Assembly: GCA_965247475.1 (NCBI GenBank)
Contig: OZ252016.1
Span: 930,001 to 994,000 of the forward strand
DNA: 64,000 nucleotides
Direction: 5' to 3'
DNA from: G965247475 sp965247475
GTDB taxonomy: Bacteria > Chloroflexota > UBA11872
The position numbers were made by a program, and so were the translations under genes. The notes below the pieces were generated by a model. That model was not told the origin of the DNA, ran no database searches, and was given only the letters and a program-made list of their open reading frames with translations. This document shows, in pieces, positions 44,357 to 54,660 of the stretch; positions within the stretch are counted from its first letter, which is position 1, and each line of letters starts with the position of its first letter.

Positions 44357-47300
44357 ATGATGCGTACGCAACTCGCGACGCGTGTTCGGCGCCGCGGCCG
44401 ACTGCGGGCGGTGGGCGCATTGGTCGCGTTCCTGGCTCTTGCGCTGGCGGTGGCTATGCACCCCGCGGTCCAGGCACAGGGCCCGACACCAAGCCCCGCG
44501 CTGCTCCCAACGGTGGCCGCCCAGGCTCCGACACCCGACCAGCGGTTCGCGATCGTCAGCAGCGGCGATTTCCATACCTGTGCGCTGCGCGCCAACGGCG
44601 AAGCCGTGTGCTGGGGCGCCGGTCCTCCCGAAGCGGAGAGTGAGTACGGCCCGGTTGACTTCGGCCAGGCCTTGCCGCCGGACGGCGAGCGGTTCGTGGC
44701 CATCAGCAGCGGCGGCTTCCACACCTGCGGCCTGCGCGACGACGGGACCGCCGCGTGCTGGGGGGCAGGCCTCGACGACCAAACCCAGGATCTGGGCCAG
44801 GTGGGATTCGGCCAGACATCGCCGCCGGACGATGAGGTCTTCGCGGCCATCAGCAGCGGAGGTGGGCACACCTGCGCACTCCGCCACGACGGCACGGTTG
44901 CGTGCTGGGGGAACGACGAGTCCGGCCAGGCCTCGCCGCCAGACGGTGAGCGGTTCACGGCCATCAGCAGCGGCGCCAACCACACCTGCGGACTTCGCGC
45001 GGATGGATCCGCCGTCTGCTGGGGACCCGAGCCACACCCTGGGCCCTTTGGAGGCTGGGAAGCCCCGCCGGAGGGCCACTTTGCGTCGATTGACGGCGCG
45101 TACGGATATACGTGCGGCTTGCCGGTGGAGGGCCCGCCGATCTGTTGGGGAAGCTATTCGGAGATCCCCAATCCCGCGCGCTACCCGCCATCACGCCAGT
45201 GGTTCACGGCCATCAGCGGCGGCGGCGGTCATGCCTGCGGCCTCCAGAGCGATGGAACCGCGGTGTGCTGGGGGAAATTGGACGACGATCCGCCGGACGG
45301 GGAGCGATTCGCCGCGATCAGCAGCGGCGTCGGGCACACCTGCGGACTTCGCTCCCACGACGGCACGGTCGCCTGCTGGGGCGACGACGCCTACGGTCAA
45401 TCGTCGCCGCCCCCCGGCGCGCGATTCCTAGGTTCTGAGCCCAACCCCTACGAACCGGGGGTGCCGCTTGCTTCTCTCAGCAGCGGCGCTCGTCATATCT
45501 GCGGCGTCACCAGCGAAGGCTTTGCCTGGTGCGTCGGCCACGACGAATTCGGTCAATCATCGCCCCCGCCCGGTGTGAAGTTCGCATCCATCAGCAGCGG
45601 CTGGTCGCAGACCTGCGGTATCCGTCTGGATGGCGTGGCCGTTTGTTGGGGCGACGACGATCAAGAGGAAGCGTCGCCGCCCGAAGGCGAGAGGTTCACG
45701 TCGATCAGCAGTGGCGCGGGCCGCACCTGCGCGCTGCGCGAGGACGGGACGCCGGTCTGCTGGGGCGGCGACAGCGCCGAACAGACGGCGGCGGTGGAAG
45801 GCGAGCAGTTCACCTCCATCAGCACCGGCTGGTCCCACACGTGCGCCCTTCGGGCGGACGGTTCAGCCGTCTGCTGGGGCTCTGACTGGGATGGCCGGGC
45901 TTCCCCGCCGGAGGGTCAGACGTTCACGGCCATCAGCAGCAGCTGGCAGCACACCTGCGCGCTGCGCGAGGACGGGGCCGCGGTCTGCTGGGGCCGCGAT
46001 GAGGGCGGCCAGGCCTCGCCGCCCGAACACGAGCGCTTTGTCGACATCAGCACGAACCTGTACCACACCTGCGCGCTGCGGGCGGACGGCACGCCCGTGT
46101 GCTGGGGCGCCGCCGATCCCGGGAATGACCGCGGCCAGGCTTCTCCGCTCCCCGGCGAACGGTTCGTGTCCGTGAGCAACGGTGTTGAGTTCACCTGCGG
46201 CCTGCGCGCGGACGGCGCCTACGGGTGCTGGCGCTTCAACCCCGCTGTTCGGGGACCTGATTACGACGCGATCAACCGTGATGTGTTTGAGACGTCATTC
46301 GTGGGTGGCGGTGAGCTTCAAATGTGCGGGCGTCTCCGGGATGGATCGTATGGATGCCAGACCGTTCCCGGCGGGAGCTCGTTCCCCGAATCCGTGAGCA
46401 GCCAGGGATTCAGGGCGGTGAGCGACCGTGCGTTGACCGCCATCAGCAGCGGTAACCGGCACACCTGCGCGATCGATCCGGACGGCGCCCTGTTGTGCTG
46501 GGGCCTCGACGACTACGGCCAGGCCTCACCATCCGTGGACGGGACCTTCATTGCGGTCAGCAGCGGGGAACGGCACGCCTGCGCGCTGCGCGAGGACGGC
46601 AGGGCCTTGTGCTGGGGCGACGCGTCGGATGGTCGAACGGCGCCGCCGCCAGACGAGCGGTTCGTCGCGGTCAGCAGCGGCTGGGCCCACACCTGCGCGC
46701 TGCGCGAGGACGGCACGCCCGTCTGTTGGGGCAGGGACCACGCCGGCCAGGCGTCGCCGCCGGCGGACGAGCGGTTCAGCGCCGTTAGCAGCGGACCCAC
46801 GCACACGTGCGCCCTGCGCCAGGACGGTTCGGCGGCGTGCTGGGGCCGGGATTACGACGGTCAGGCGTCGGTGCCGGAAGGCGCGCGTTTTGCCGCCATC
46901 AGCAGTGGCTGGACCCACACCTGCGCCCTGTACGAGGACGGCAGCCCGTTTTGCTGGGGCAATCCGAAGAATCCGGCGTCGACACCACCGTTCGTCGACC
47001 GCTTTGTCTCGATCAGCAGTGGCGAGGATCACGCGTGTGGGATTCGCGCCGACGGCACGCCCGTATGTTGGGGCGATCGGCACGCGGTCGCTCCGCCGGG
47101 CGAGCGCTTCGACGCCATCAGCATTGGTGTGGTGCACACCTGCGCACTGCGCCAGGACGGCCGGCCCGTCTGCTGGGGAATTGGCTACGACACCCGCACC
47201 GAATCGGCCAGACGCTCGCAGTACGGGACCGTCAGCACGCAGAGCTTCGTTGCCATCAGCAGCGGTTATCGACACGTCTGCGTGCTGCGAGCGGACGGGA

Positions 47301-50300
47301 CGGCCGTCTGCTGGGGTTCGAACCTCGAGGGCACTAGCTCGGCCCCGCATGGCGAGACCTTCGCCGCCCTCAGCAGCGGCGCCTATCACACCTGCGGGCT
47401 GCGAGACGACGGCGCGCCTATCTGTTGGGGTGCCGACCGCAATGGTCGGGCGACGCCGCCAACGGGTGAACAGTTCACCCTCCTCAGCAGCGGCGCGGGC
47501 CACACCTGTGGGCTGCGGGCGGACGGGACCGCGGTCTGCTGGGGCTACGACGACAGCGGTCAGGCGTCGCCGCCGGAGGGCGTGCAGTTCACGGCACTGA
47601 GCAGTGGAAAGCAACACACGTGTGGTTTGCGCACAGACGGCGTCGCCGTCTGCTGGGGGGACAACGAGCAGGGCCAGGCATCACCGACTCAGGCCGAGCG
47701 ATTCGCCGCGCTCAGCAGCGGCGACTTCCACACCTGCGCGCTGCGCGCGGACGGGACACCCGTTTGCTGGGGCGTGGTTGGCCGCGATTGGACCTCGCCG
47801 CCGCACGGCATGACGTTCACGTCGCTCAGCAGCGGCTCGAATCACACCTGCGGACTGCGCACGGATGGGACGCCGATTTGCTGGGGCTCGGAGGCCTTCA
47901 GTTCGGGCGGCTTCGGCGGGCAAGCGTCGCCGCCCCACGGCGAAACGTTGGTCGCGCTCAGCAGCGGCAGCGACTACACCTGTGGCCTCCGCGCAGACGG
48001 AACGCCGGTCTGCTGGGGCTCGTGGTTCAAGACGGGCGGATCGCGCTACGCACCCGTTGGCGGCGGGCCGTTCGCCGCGGTCAGCAGTGGCGAATCTCAC
48101 ACCTGTGCGTTGACCGCGGGCGGTGCGCCGTTCTGTTGGGGCGACGACGCGCACGGCCAGGCTTCGCCGCCCGCAACTGAACGGTTCGCCGCCGTCAGCA
48201 GCGGCGAACAGCACACCTGCGCGCTGCGCGAAGACGGCACCGTGGCCTGTTGGGGGTCCAATCGCAATGGCCGGTCCTCGCCGCCGGCCGACGAGCACTT
48301 CGAGTCACTGACCAGCGGCGCGGGCCATAGCTGCGCGTTGCGGGCGGATGGGTCCGCGGTTTGCTGGGGACGCGACTATGAAGGCCAGGCGTCGCCACCG
48401 CCGGACGGCCGGTTCACGGCGCTGAGCAGCGGCGGCACTCACACCTGCGGGTTACGCGACGACGGCTCAACCGTCTGCTGGGGGTCGGAGGACCGAGCCA
48501 CCAGCTTCGGCAGACTCTGGCTACCCGAGGACGAACGCTTCGTTTCCATCAGCGCCGGATCGGACCTTACCTGTGCGCTGCGTGAGGACGGCACGAGCTG
48601 GTGCAGCAGCGGGTTCCGTCTGCCGATCTCGGTACTCGCGACAGCGAGCGGTTCGTTTCCATCAGCAGCGGCAGTGAGCACCTCTGCGGCGTCCGGGAGG
48701 ACGGGTCGGTTGGCTGCTGGGGCGAGCACGACGCCGACGGCCGTTCGTCCCCGCCAGTCGACGAGCGATTCGTGTCGGTCAGCAGCGGCGGGCAGCACAC
48801 CTGTGGGCTGCGCGAGGATGGCGCCATCCTGTGCTGGGGCGCGAACGACCGTGGCCAGGCGTCGCTGGAGCGTCCGGCCAGAACCTCGTTGTTGGGCGAG
48901 CGGTTCACAGCCATAGCCGGCGCTGGTGAGTACGCCTGTGCACTTCGCCAGGATGGGACGCCCCTGTGCTGGGTGGCGCCCGAAGCCGATTACGGTTGGT
49001 TCCGCACTCTTCCAGTGCCCCCGGACGAGCAATTGACGTCCATCAGTGGTGGGTCAGGGTATTTCTGCGGGCTTCGTCAGGACGGGACGGCCGTGTGCTG
49101 GGGTGAGGACTGGAGTGGCCGGGCTTTGCCGCCCGAAGGCGAGGTTTTCGCGGCCATTAGCAGCAGCTGGGGGCACACCTGCGCCTTGCGTCGCGACGGA
49201 TCGCCGGTCTGCTGGGGCAGCAACACGGACGGGTCGGGCCAGCACGTCGGCCGGGCGTCGCCGCCGGCGAGTGAGCATTTCACGGCCATCAGCAGCGGTG
49301 GCTTGCACACCTGCGCCCTGCGCCAGGACGGAACGGCTGTCTGCTGGGGCAGCAACGAGGACTCGTACGGCAACCATCTTGGCCAGGCGTCGCCGCCAGC
49401 CGCTGAGCGGTTCACGGCCCTAAGCAGCGGGGCGTACCACACGTGCGCGCTGCGCGTGGATGGGACGGCCGCTTGCTGGGGAGAGAACTTGCACGGGCAG
49501 TCGTCGCCGCCAGAGCGCGAGTCGTTCACCGCCATCACCAGTGGCGACAGCTACACCTGCGGCATCCGTGCCGATGGCTCCGCCGTCTGCTGGGGTGAGG
49601 CCTGGAGTGGTCAGGCATCGCCACCGGTGGATGAGCGGTTCGCCTCCATTAGCAGCAGCGGTCGCAGTACCTGCGGCTTGCGCCGGGACGGCACCGTCGT
49701 CTGCTGGGGCCGAAACTACCCTCGGCTGTTCCCATCCTCCCGGCCCTATACGCCGCCAGCACCGCCGCTGCCCAGCCCGCCGCCGACATTTGTGGCCGTC
49801 AGCTGCGGCGGCTACCACACCTGCGCGCTCAGCGTGGACGGCGTGGCGATCTGCTGGGGAGGTCGGACGGGGTATCGGCCGGTGTGGCCGCCGGAAGACG
49901 AGCGGTTTGTGTCGCTCAGCAGCGGGTCTCTTCATACGTGCGGACTCCGCGAGGACGGTACAGCCGTGTGCTGGGGCCTTGGCGCCGCCGTCAGGACCTC
50001 GCCGCCCTCGGGTGAGTCGTTCATAGCCGTCAGCAGCGGTAGCTTCCACACCTGCGCCCTGCGCGACGATGGGACCGCCGTCTGCTGGGGCGAGAATGAC
50101 GAGGGCCAGACCTCCCCGCCCGCCGGCGAGCGCTTCACCGCGCTCAGCAGCGGTGTCCGTCACACCTGCGCCCTGCGCGACGACGGCACGGCGATCTGCT
50201 GGGGGCAGAATGACGAAGGCCAAGCTTCGGCGCCCGCGGAGGAGCGGTTTACCGCGATAAGCAGCGGCGCCGATCACACGTGCGGACTGCGAATGGATGG

Positions 50301-50583
50301 GACCGTCCATTGTTGGGGCGACAAGTCGTCGGCCGAGGCGACACCGCCAGTCGGCGAGACCTTCGTGGCCATTAGCAGCGATTCGTACCGCACCTGCGGG
50401 CTCCGTGACGACGGCACGGTCGTCTGCTGGGGATTCGACCGGACCGGGGAAGCCACGGCGCCCGACGACGTGCGGGTGACGTCGATCAGCACCGGTCACT
50501 CGCACACCTGTGGACTGCGCGCGGATGGAACCGTCGCTTGCTGGGGATCCGATGACGACGGTCAGGTGTGGCCGCAGCGATGA
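44357..50583 (+). CDS. Giant secreted RCC1-like repeat protein, split by a frameshift
   Basis: Two frames, 44357-48916 (sensible to about 48610) and about 48640-50583, together encode one protein of about 2075 residues. A signal peptide (hydrophobic about 19-34, cleavage after AVQA, residue 40) is followed by a Pro/Thr linker and about 50 repeats of near 39 residues: FxAISSGxxHTCALRxDGTx then VCWGxDxxGQASPPxxE. Each repeat has one Cys in HTC and one in CWG, so a disulfide per blade is likely. Such repeats fold as RCC1/BLIP-II-type beta-propellers. The one-base deletion between about 48615 and 48650 shifts register; the second part has no signal peptide, which argues for one original gene. ATGA overlap couples it to the next gene. 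The ligand is unknown. Confidence 0.82.
44530..50575 (+). repeat. About 50 coding repeats of about 117 bp (RCC1-like)
   Basis: The DNA repeats a unit centred on ATCAGCAGCGGC...CACACCTGCG and GTCTGCTGGGGC every 105-150 bp, most often 117 bp. The core words are nearly identical at DNA level throughout, while linkers vary in length. Such an array is prone to recombination, copy-number change and assembly error. Confidence 0.85.
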
Positions 50584-53500
50584 GGCCGGCAAGCTGGCCC
50601 GAAGGCGGCCCTCAACTCCGCCGATTAGCCGCTCGAACGGTGGCCTGTCTGTTCTTGTCATTGTCAGGGGCCACGGAGATCCGGTTCGTTCGGCGACTTC
50701 AGTGGGCCGGCGCTCGGCGTAGGCCGTCCATCGGGCGGCCAACGCCTGCCGGCCCCAGGCGATGGGCCCTGACCTCGCCGGCAACGGCGCTGAGGCTTGT
50801 CGTCCTGGCCGCGGCGCTCGTGACGCTGGGCGCGAGCCTCAGCGCGCGGCCGGCGCATGCCTTGAGCCGGTGGCCGCCCTGCGAGGGCGGCGGGCCCCGC
50901 GGCGTACATGCCATGAATGCCCAGAACTCGGTGCACTGGAGGCCGGGAGGCTCGGACGTGTTCTTCATCCACGACGACCAGTTTTACCAAGCGGCCGGGA
51001 ACGGGACGAGGGTGCAACGCACCTTTGAGGCACCCGACGAGGCATTCATCGAGTCGGCGAGGTACCGCAAGGTCTACATGACACACGCCGATGTCTCCCC
51101 CGACGGCACGCGAGTGGCGTATGCCGTCTGCTGGGACTCTTGGCTGTCCGGTGAAGATCCCGGAATGAGCCCGCCAACCCAAGAGTCCCGCACGGTGGAC
51201 GTCCCGATCGGAGTGGAGTTCTTCGAGATCGCCGTGTGGAGTGAGCTCACCAACAGCGTGGAGCACCTCGCGGTTGGCAGCGTGCCGGTGTGGTCGCCCG
51301 ACGGCACGCGCATTGCATTTGTGTCCAATCACAACTACGCCGACACGGCCGGCGGCGGCCAGACAGGCAGCCGTGACGAACCGGGGCTCTACACCATGGC
51401 CGCGGATGGCTCCGACATCCGCGGCCTGGCGCCCGCGGACAGTCCGATTCACAGCTTTCCGCCCCGGTGGTCGCCTGACGGACGCCGCCTGGCATTTGTG
51501 CGCGGCGCAGGTACGCCGGGCCAGGCGGTCTACACCGTGGGCGCGGACGGCTCGGACCTCAATCGGATCACGCCCACAGCCAGTCTTCCCTCGTGGTCGC
51601 CGGGCGGCGAGCGATTGGCGCTGGCGCTGCCCGACGGCGAGAACGTGGCGCTGTACACCATCGCGGCGGACGGCTCGGATGCACGCCGGCTGACGAGTGT
51701 CGAGGGCTGGCAGAGGCAGGGTTGGAACGACGGGCGCTATGAGCCGGATCCGACGGTTGCCTGGATCGAGACCGTGGCGTGGTCGCCGGACGGATCGAAG
51801 ATCCTCTACACCTGCCTGCGGGCCGTCTGCGTGGTCGACCTGGATGGGAAACCCGTGGGCATGTCGCCCGCAGACTCGGGGGACGCACACGGACCGGCCT
51901 GGTCACCCGATGGGTCGCGGATCGCGGTCGGCGTGGCCGCCGATTTCGACAACTTCTACTGGCGCACGCCTGAGGTCCTCTACACCATGGCGTCCGACGG
52001 CACGGACGTACGGGTCCTTGTGCGCCTGGGCGTGGGTCTGGTGGCCGAGAACGCCGGCGATGAGGACCTTGCGACACGGCGCGCGGCCTGCGCCGCGGGG
52101 TATGTCGTCGCCCAGCCCGATAAGAACCTAGGCCTGGTGCGCGACTGCCAGACGCTGATGGATCTGCGGGGCGCGCTGTTCGGTAGCGTGACTACGAACT
52201 GGAGTGCCGGGACCCCGATCGACGAGTGGGTTGGCCTGACCATCGAGGGCTCGCCGTCACGGGTAACGGGCCTGAAAGTCGGCGGTGGTGCATACGGCAA
52301 TCCCATCACCGCGGGAATCATCCCGCCCGAGCTCGGGAATCTGGCCAGGCTGCGGACGCTGGACCTGTCCGGCAATCAATTGTCGGGGAATATCCCATCG
52401 GCGCTTGGTCAGCTTGCCGAACTGCAGACCCTGGACCTCACTCGCAATCAGCTCTCGGGACGGATCCCGCCGCAACTCGGTGACCTCGGCACGCTGCAGA
52501 GCTTGAGCCTGGCCGATAGCCGACTCTACGGTGGAATCCCACCGGAACTGGGCCGGCTTGCCGGCCTCCAACTCTTGAATCTCGCCGGAAACGACCTCAC
52601 GGGCGGCATCCCGGCGGAGTTGGGCAACCTGTCCAGCCTGCAGCGGCTCTATCTGGGGGGTAATGAATTCGCTGCGAGCATTCCAGGCGAACTGGGCCAG
52701 CTTGTCGAACTGCAGGTGCTGCACCTCGCCGAAAGTGGGTTAGGGGGCAGCATTCCGCCCGAAATCGGCGAGCTGGCTGAACTGGAGATTCTGGATCTCT
52801 CCGAGAACGATCTGACGGGTGACATTCCAACTGAACTCGGCGGGCTGAGAAACCTGACCGAATTGCAACTCGCCGACAACCAGCTGACGGGCGCTATCCC
52901 TTGGGAACTGGGCTGGCTCACGAAGCTCGAGGAGTTGAACCTGTGGGAGAACCGGCTCACAGGACGGGTCCCCGTGGCCTTGGGCGGCATCTACAGCTTC
53001 AAGGGGCTGCGGCTCTGGGGGAATCAGCTGGAGGAATGCCTGCCCTTCCATCTGACCAGCCGCGAGCGCTTGCACATCGACGTTAAGGAATGGCCCACGT
53101 GCGAGGCGGGTGTGTACGCCTTCAATGTCCGCGACGACGCGGCGCGCGGCGCCAGCGTGGGCACGGCATTCGTCCCCGGCCGGCGGGCGGGCACGGCCAA
53201 CTATGTGATCACAGCTGGAAACGAGGACGGCGCGTTTGCCATCGACCCCGCCAGCGGCCGCATTACCGTGATGGGCGCGCTGGACGCCGCCACGGCCGCG
53301 GCCTACGCGCTTACGGTGGAGGCGGGCGACGGGACCGGCGATCCGGCGACCGTAGCCATCCAGGTCCTGCCGACGCCGTCACCGGCGACCTGCGCCAGCG
53401 GAATCGCCGTACCCAATCCGCAGGACAATCCCGGGCTGGTGAACGACTGCCGCATTCTGTTGCAGGTGCAAGAGGTTGTGGTGGGGCCGAGGTGGCTGAA

Positions 53501-54044
53501 TTGGAGCGCCGAAGCCCCGATGGAGCAGTGGGAGGCGATCGAGATTGGCGGCATGCCGCGCCGTGTCCTCGCGCTGGAGATTCGAGGGCCCCACGGCGGC
53601 GGACGCATCCCTCCGGAGTTTGGCGGTCTGACGGCCTTGCAGCGGCTGGTGATCGCCGACAACCGTTCGTGGGGTCCTGTCCCGGCGGAACTCGGCCGCT
53701 TGAGCGAGTTGCGCGAGCTTGACCTGTCGTACAACCACTTGTCGGAGGCGATTCCGCCGGAGCTTGGGCAACTCGCGAACCTGACGAAGCTCAGCTTGGC
53801 AGTCAATCGGCTGACCGGCGCGATCCCGGCGGAACTCGGGCAATTGACCAGCGTGGAGGAGCTGTGGCTTCGAAACAACCGCTTGATCGGCCCGATCCCG
53901 GCGGAACTCGGGCAATTGACGAGCCTGCGAGAGCTACAGCTCGACTCCAACTATTTGACGCAGTGCCTGCCGGCCGTTTTGGCCGTCCGCGCACGCGAGG
54001 GCGTCACGTTACCGGACTGGCCGACGTGTCAGGCGGACGTCTAG
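50580..54044 (+). CDS. Secreted TolB-propeller / LRR / cadherin-like / LRR protein
   Basis: A 1154-residue protein; ATG 50580 overlaps the RCC1 stop (ATGA), giving a charged N-tail and a signal peptide at about 68-94 (LRLVVLAAALVTLGASL, cut after PAHA). Residues about 110-480 are PD40 blades ('WSPDGTRIAFVS', 'YTMAADGSD'). Then come two similar modules: an N-cap (C...NLGLVRDCQTL...NWS...W, and C...NPGLVNDCRIL...NWS...W), plant-type LRRs (GxIPxELGxLxxLxxLxLxxNxL; about 9 at 577-820 and 5 at 1003-1140) and a C-cap (CLP...WPTC). A cadherin-like stretch (AFAIDPASGRITVMGALDAA) separates them at about 840-930. It is likely exported and surface-exposed for binding; no enzyme motif is seen. Confidence 0.83.
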   Translation: MRPASWPEGGPQLRRLAARTVACLFLSLSGATEIRFVRRLQWAGARRRPSIGRPTPAGPRRWALTSPATALRLVVLAAALVTLGASLSARPAHALSRWPPCEGGGPRGVHAMNAQNSVHWRPGGSDVFFIHDDQFYQAAGNGTRVQRTFEAPDEAFIESARYRKVYMTHADVSPDGTRVAYAVCWDSWLSGEDPGMSPPTQESRTVDVPIGVEFFEIAVWSELTNSVEHLAVGSVPVWSPDGTRIAFVSNHNYADTAGGGQTGSRDEPGLYTMAADGSDIRGLAPADSPIHSFPPRWSPDGRRLAFVRGAGTPGQAVYTVGADGSDLNRITPTASLPSWSPGGERLALALPDGENVALYTIAADGSDARRLTSVEGWQRQGWNDGRYEPDPTVAWIETVAWSPDGSKILYTCLRAVCVVDLDGKPVGMSPADSGDAHGPAWSPDGSRIAVGVAADFDNFYWRTPEVLYTMASDGTDVRVLVRLGVGLVAENAGDEDLATRRAACAAGYVVAQPDKNLGLVRDCQTLMDLRGALFGSVTTNWSAGTPIDEWVGLTIEGSPSRVTGLKVGGGAYGNPITAGIIPPELGNLARLRTLDLSGNQLSGNIPSALGQLAELQTLDLTRNQLSGRIPPQLGDLGTLQSLSLADSRLYGGIPPELGRLAGLQLLNLAGNDLTGGIPAELGNLSSLQRLYLGGNEFAASIPGELGQLVELQVLHLAESGLGGSIPPEIGELAELEILDLSENDLTGDIPTELGGLRNLTELQLADNQLTGAIPWELGWLTKLEELNLWENRLTGRVPVALGGIYSFKGLRLWGNQLEECLPFHLTSRERLHIDVKEWPTCEAGVYAFNVRDDAARGASVGTAFVPGRRAGTANYVITAGNEDGAFAIDPASGRITVMGALDAATAAAYALTVEAGDGTGDPATVAIQVLPTPSPATCASGIAVPNPQDNPGLVNDCRILLQVQEVVVGPRWLNWSAEAPMEQWEAIEIGGMPRRVLALEIRGPHGGGRIPPEFGGLTALQRLVIADNRSWGPVPAELGRLSELRELDLSYNHLSEAIPPELGQLANLTKLSLAVNRLTGAIPAELGQLTSVEELWLRNNRLIGPIPAELGQLTSLRELQLDSNYLTQCLPAVLAVRAREGVTLPDWPTCQADV

Positions 54045-54379
54045 CCTTCAGGGTCCGCAGCGGCTCGTCGCAATGGCCCGCCGCCAGGAGGCGCGTCACG
54101 TTGTCGATCAGGTCGTCGTCCGAGCGGAGCGTCGCGGACTCGCGAGCCATGCCCCGCGCTCCTTGCAATCTGGAACGAACACACAGGCTTGGCTCCGATT
54201 TCTTGACTTGCCAATACAACTAGGCGGCCTCGACTAGTACGCGTCGCATGTGGCCGGTGCCGGCCCGTAGGATCGGTCGCGCCGACGCCGGGCGAACTCG
54301 CTTGGCTGTCTGGCGGAGAGTGCAAGCCTCTACAGCGCCACCGCGGCCGCGCGGCATGTTGGCAAGCTGGTCTTCAGCG
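54045..54379. other. Gap with a possible small minus-strand ORF
   Basis: No firm gene. A minus-strand ORF of 48 codons (54004-54150, or from 54219 for 71 codons) reads MARESATLRSDDDLIDNVTR and continues LLAAGHCDEPLRTLKA with good codon bias, but its last third is antisense to the LRR gene and no family is known. The rest of the gap lies downstream of the tRNA and shows nothing else. Confidence 0.25.
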
Positions 54380-54395
54380 GCAGGAAAAATCCTGC
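54380..54395 (-). terminator. Hairpin downstream of tRNA-Lys
   Basis: A perfect GCAGGA / TCCTGC stem with a 4-nt loop lies 9 nt beyond the tRNA 3' end on the minus strand. It lacks a clear U-tract after the stem, but position and symmetry suit a transcription end or processing site. Confidence 0.4.
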
Positions 54396-54404
54396 TCTCA
54401 AACC

Positions 54405-54480
<76 letters not shown>

Positions 54481-54660
54481 GCGGCGGCGGGACCAGTCTA
54501 CCGGCGGCCGGATCGCGGTCTCAACGCGGGTGGCGGCGGAGTGCTGCCGTCGGGCGGTCAGGGATCGGCTGTCGACGGTCCGGCCGGCGGCCGATGCGTG
54601 CTGCTCGCGCCAGACGGCGCATCCTCAGGCGCGCGTTGCCGCCGTCTACCGGTTTGCCCT

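Noticed and set aside
44530..50575. Regular spacing of near-identical words suggesting a CRISPR or satellite array
   Set aside because: The period is coding (39 residues), in frame with a signal peptide, and units vary in length; there are no unique spacers.
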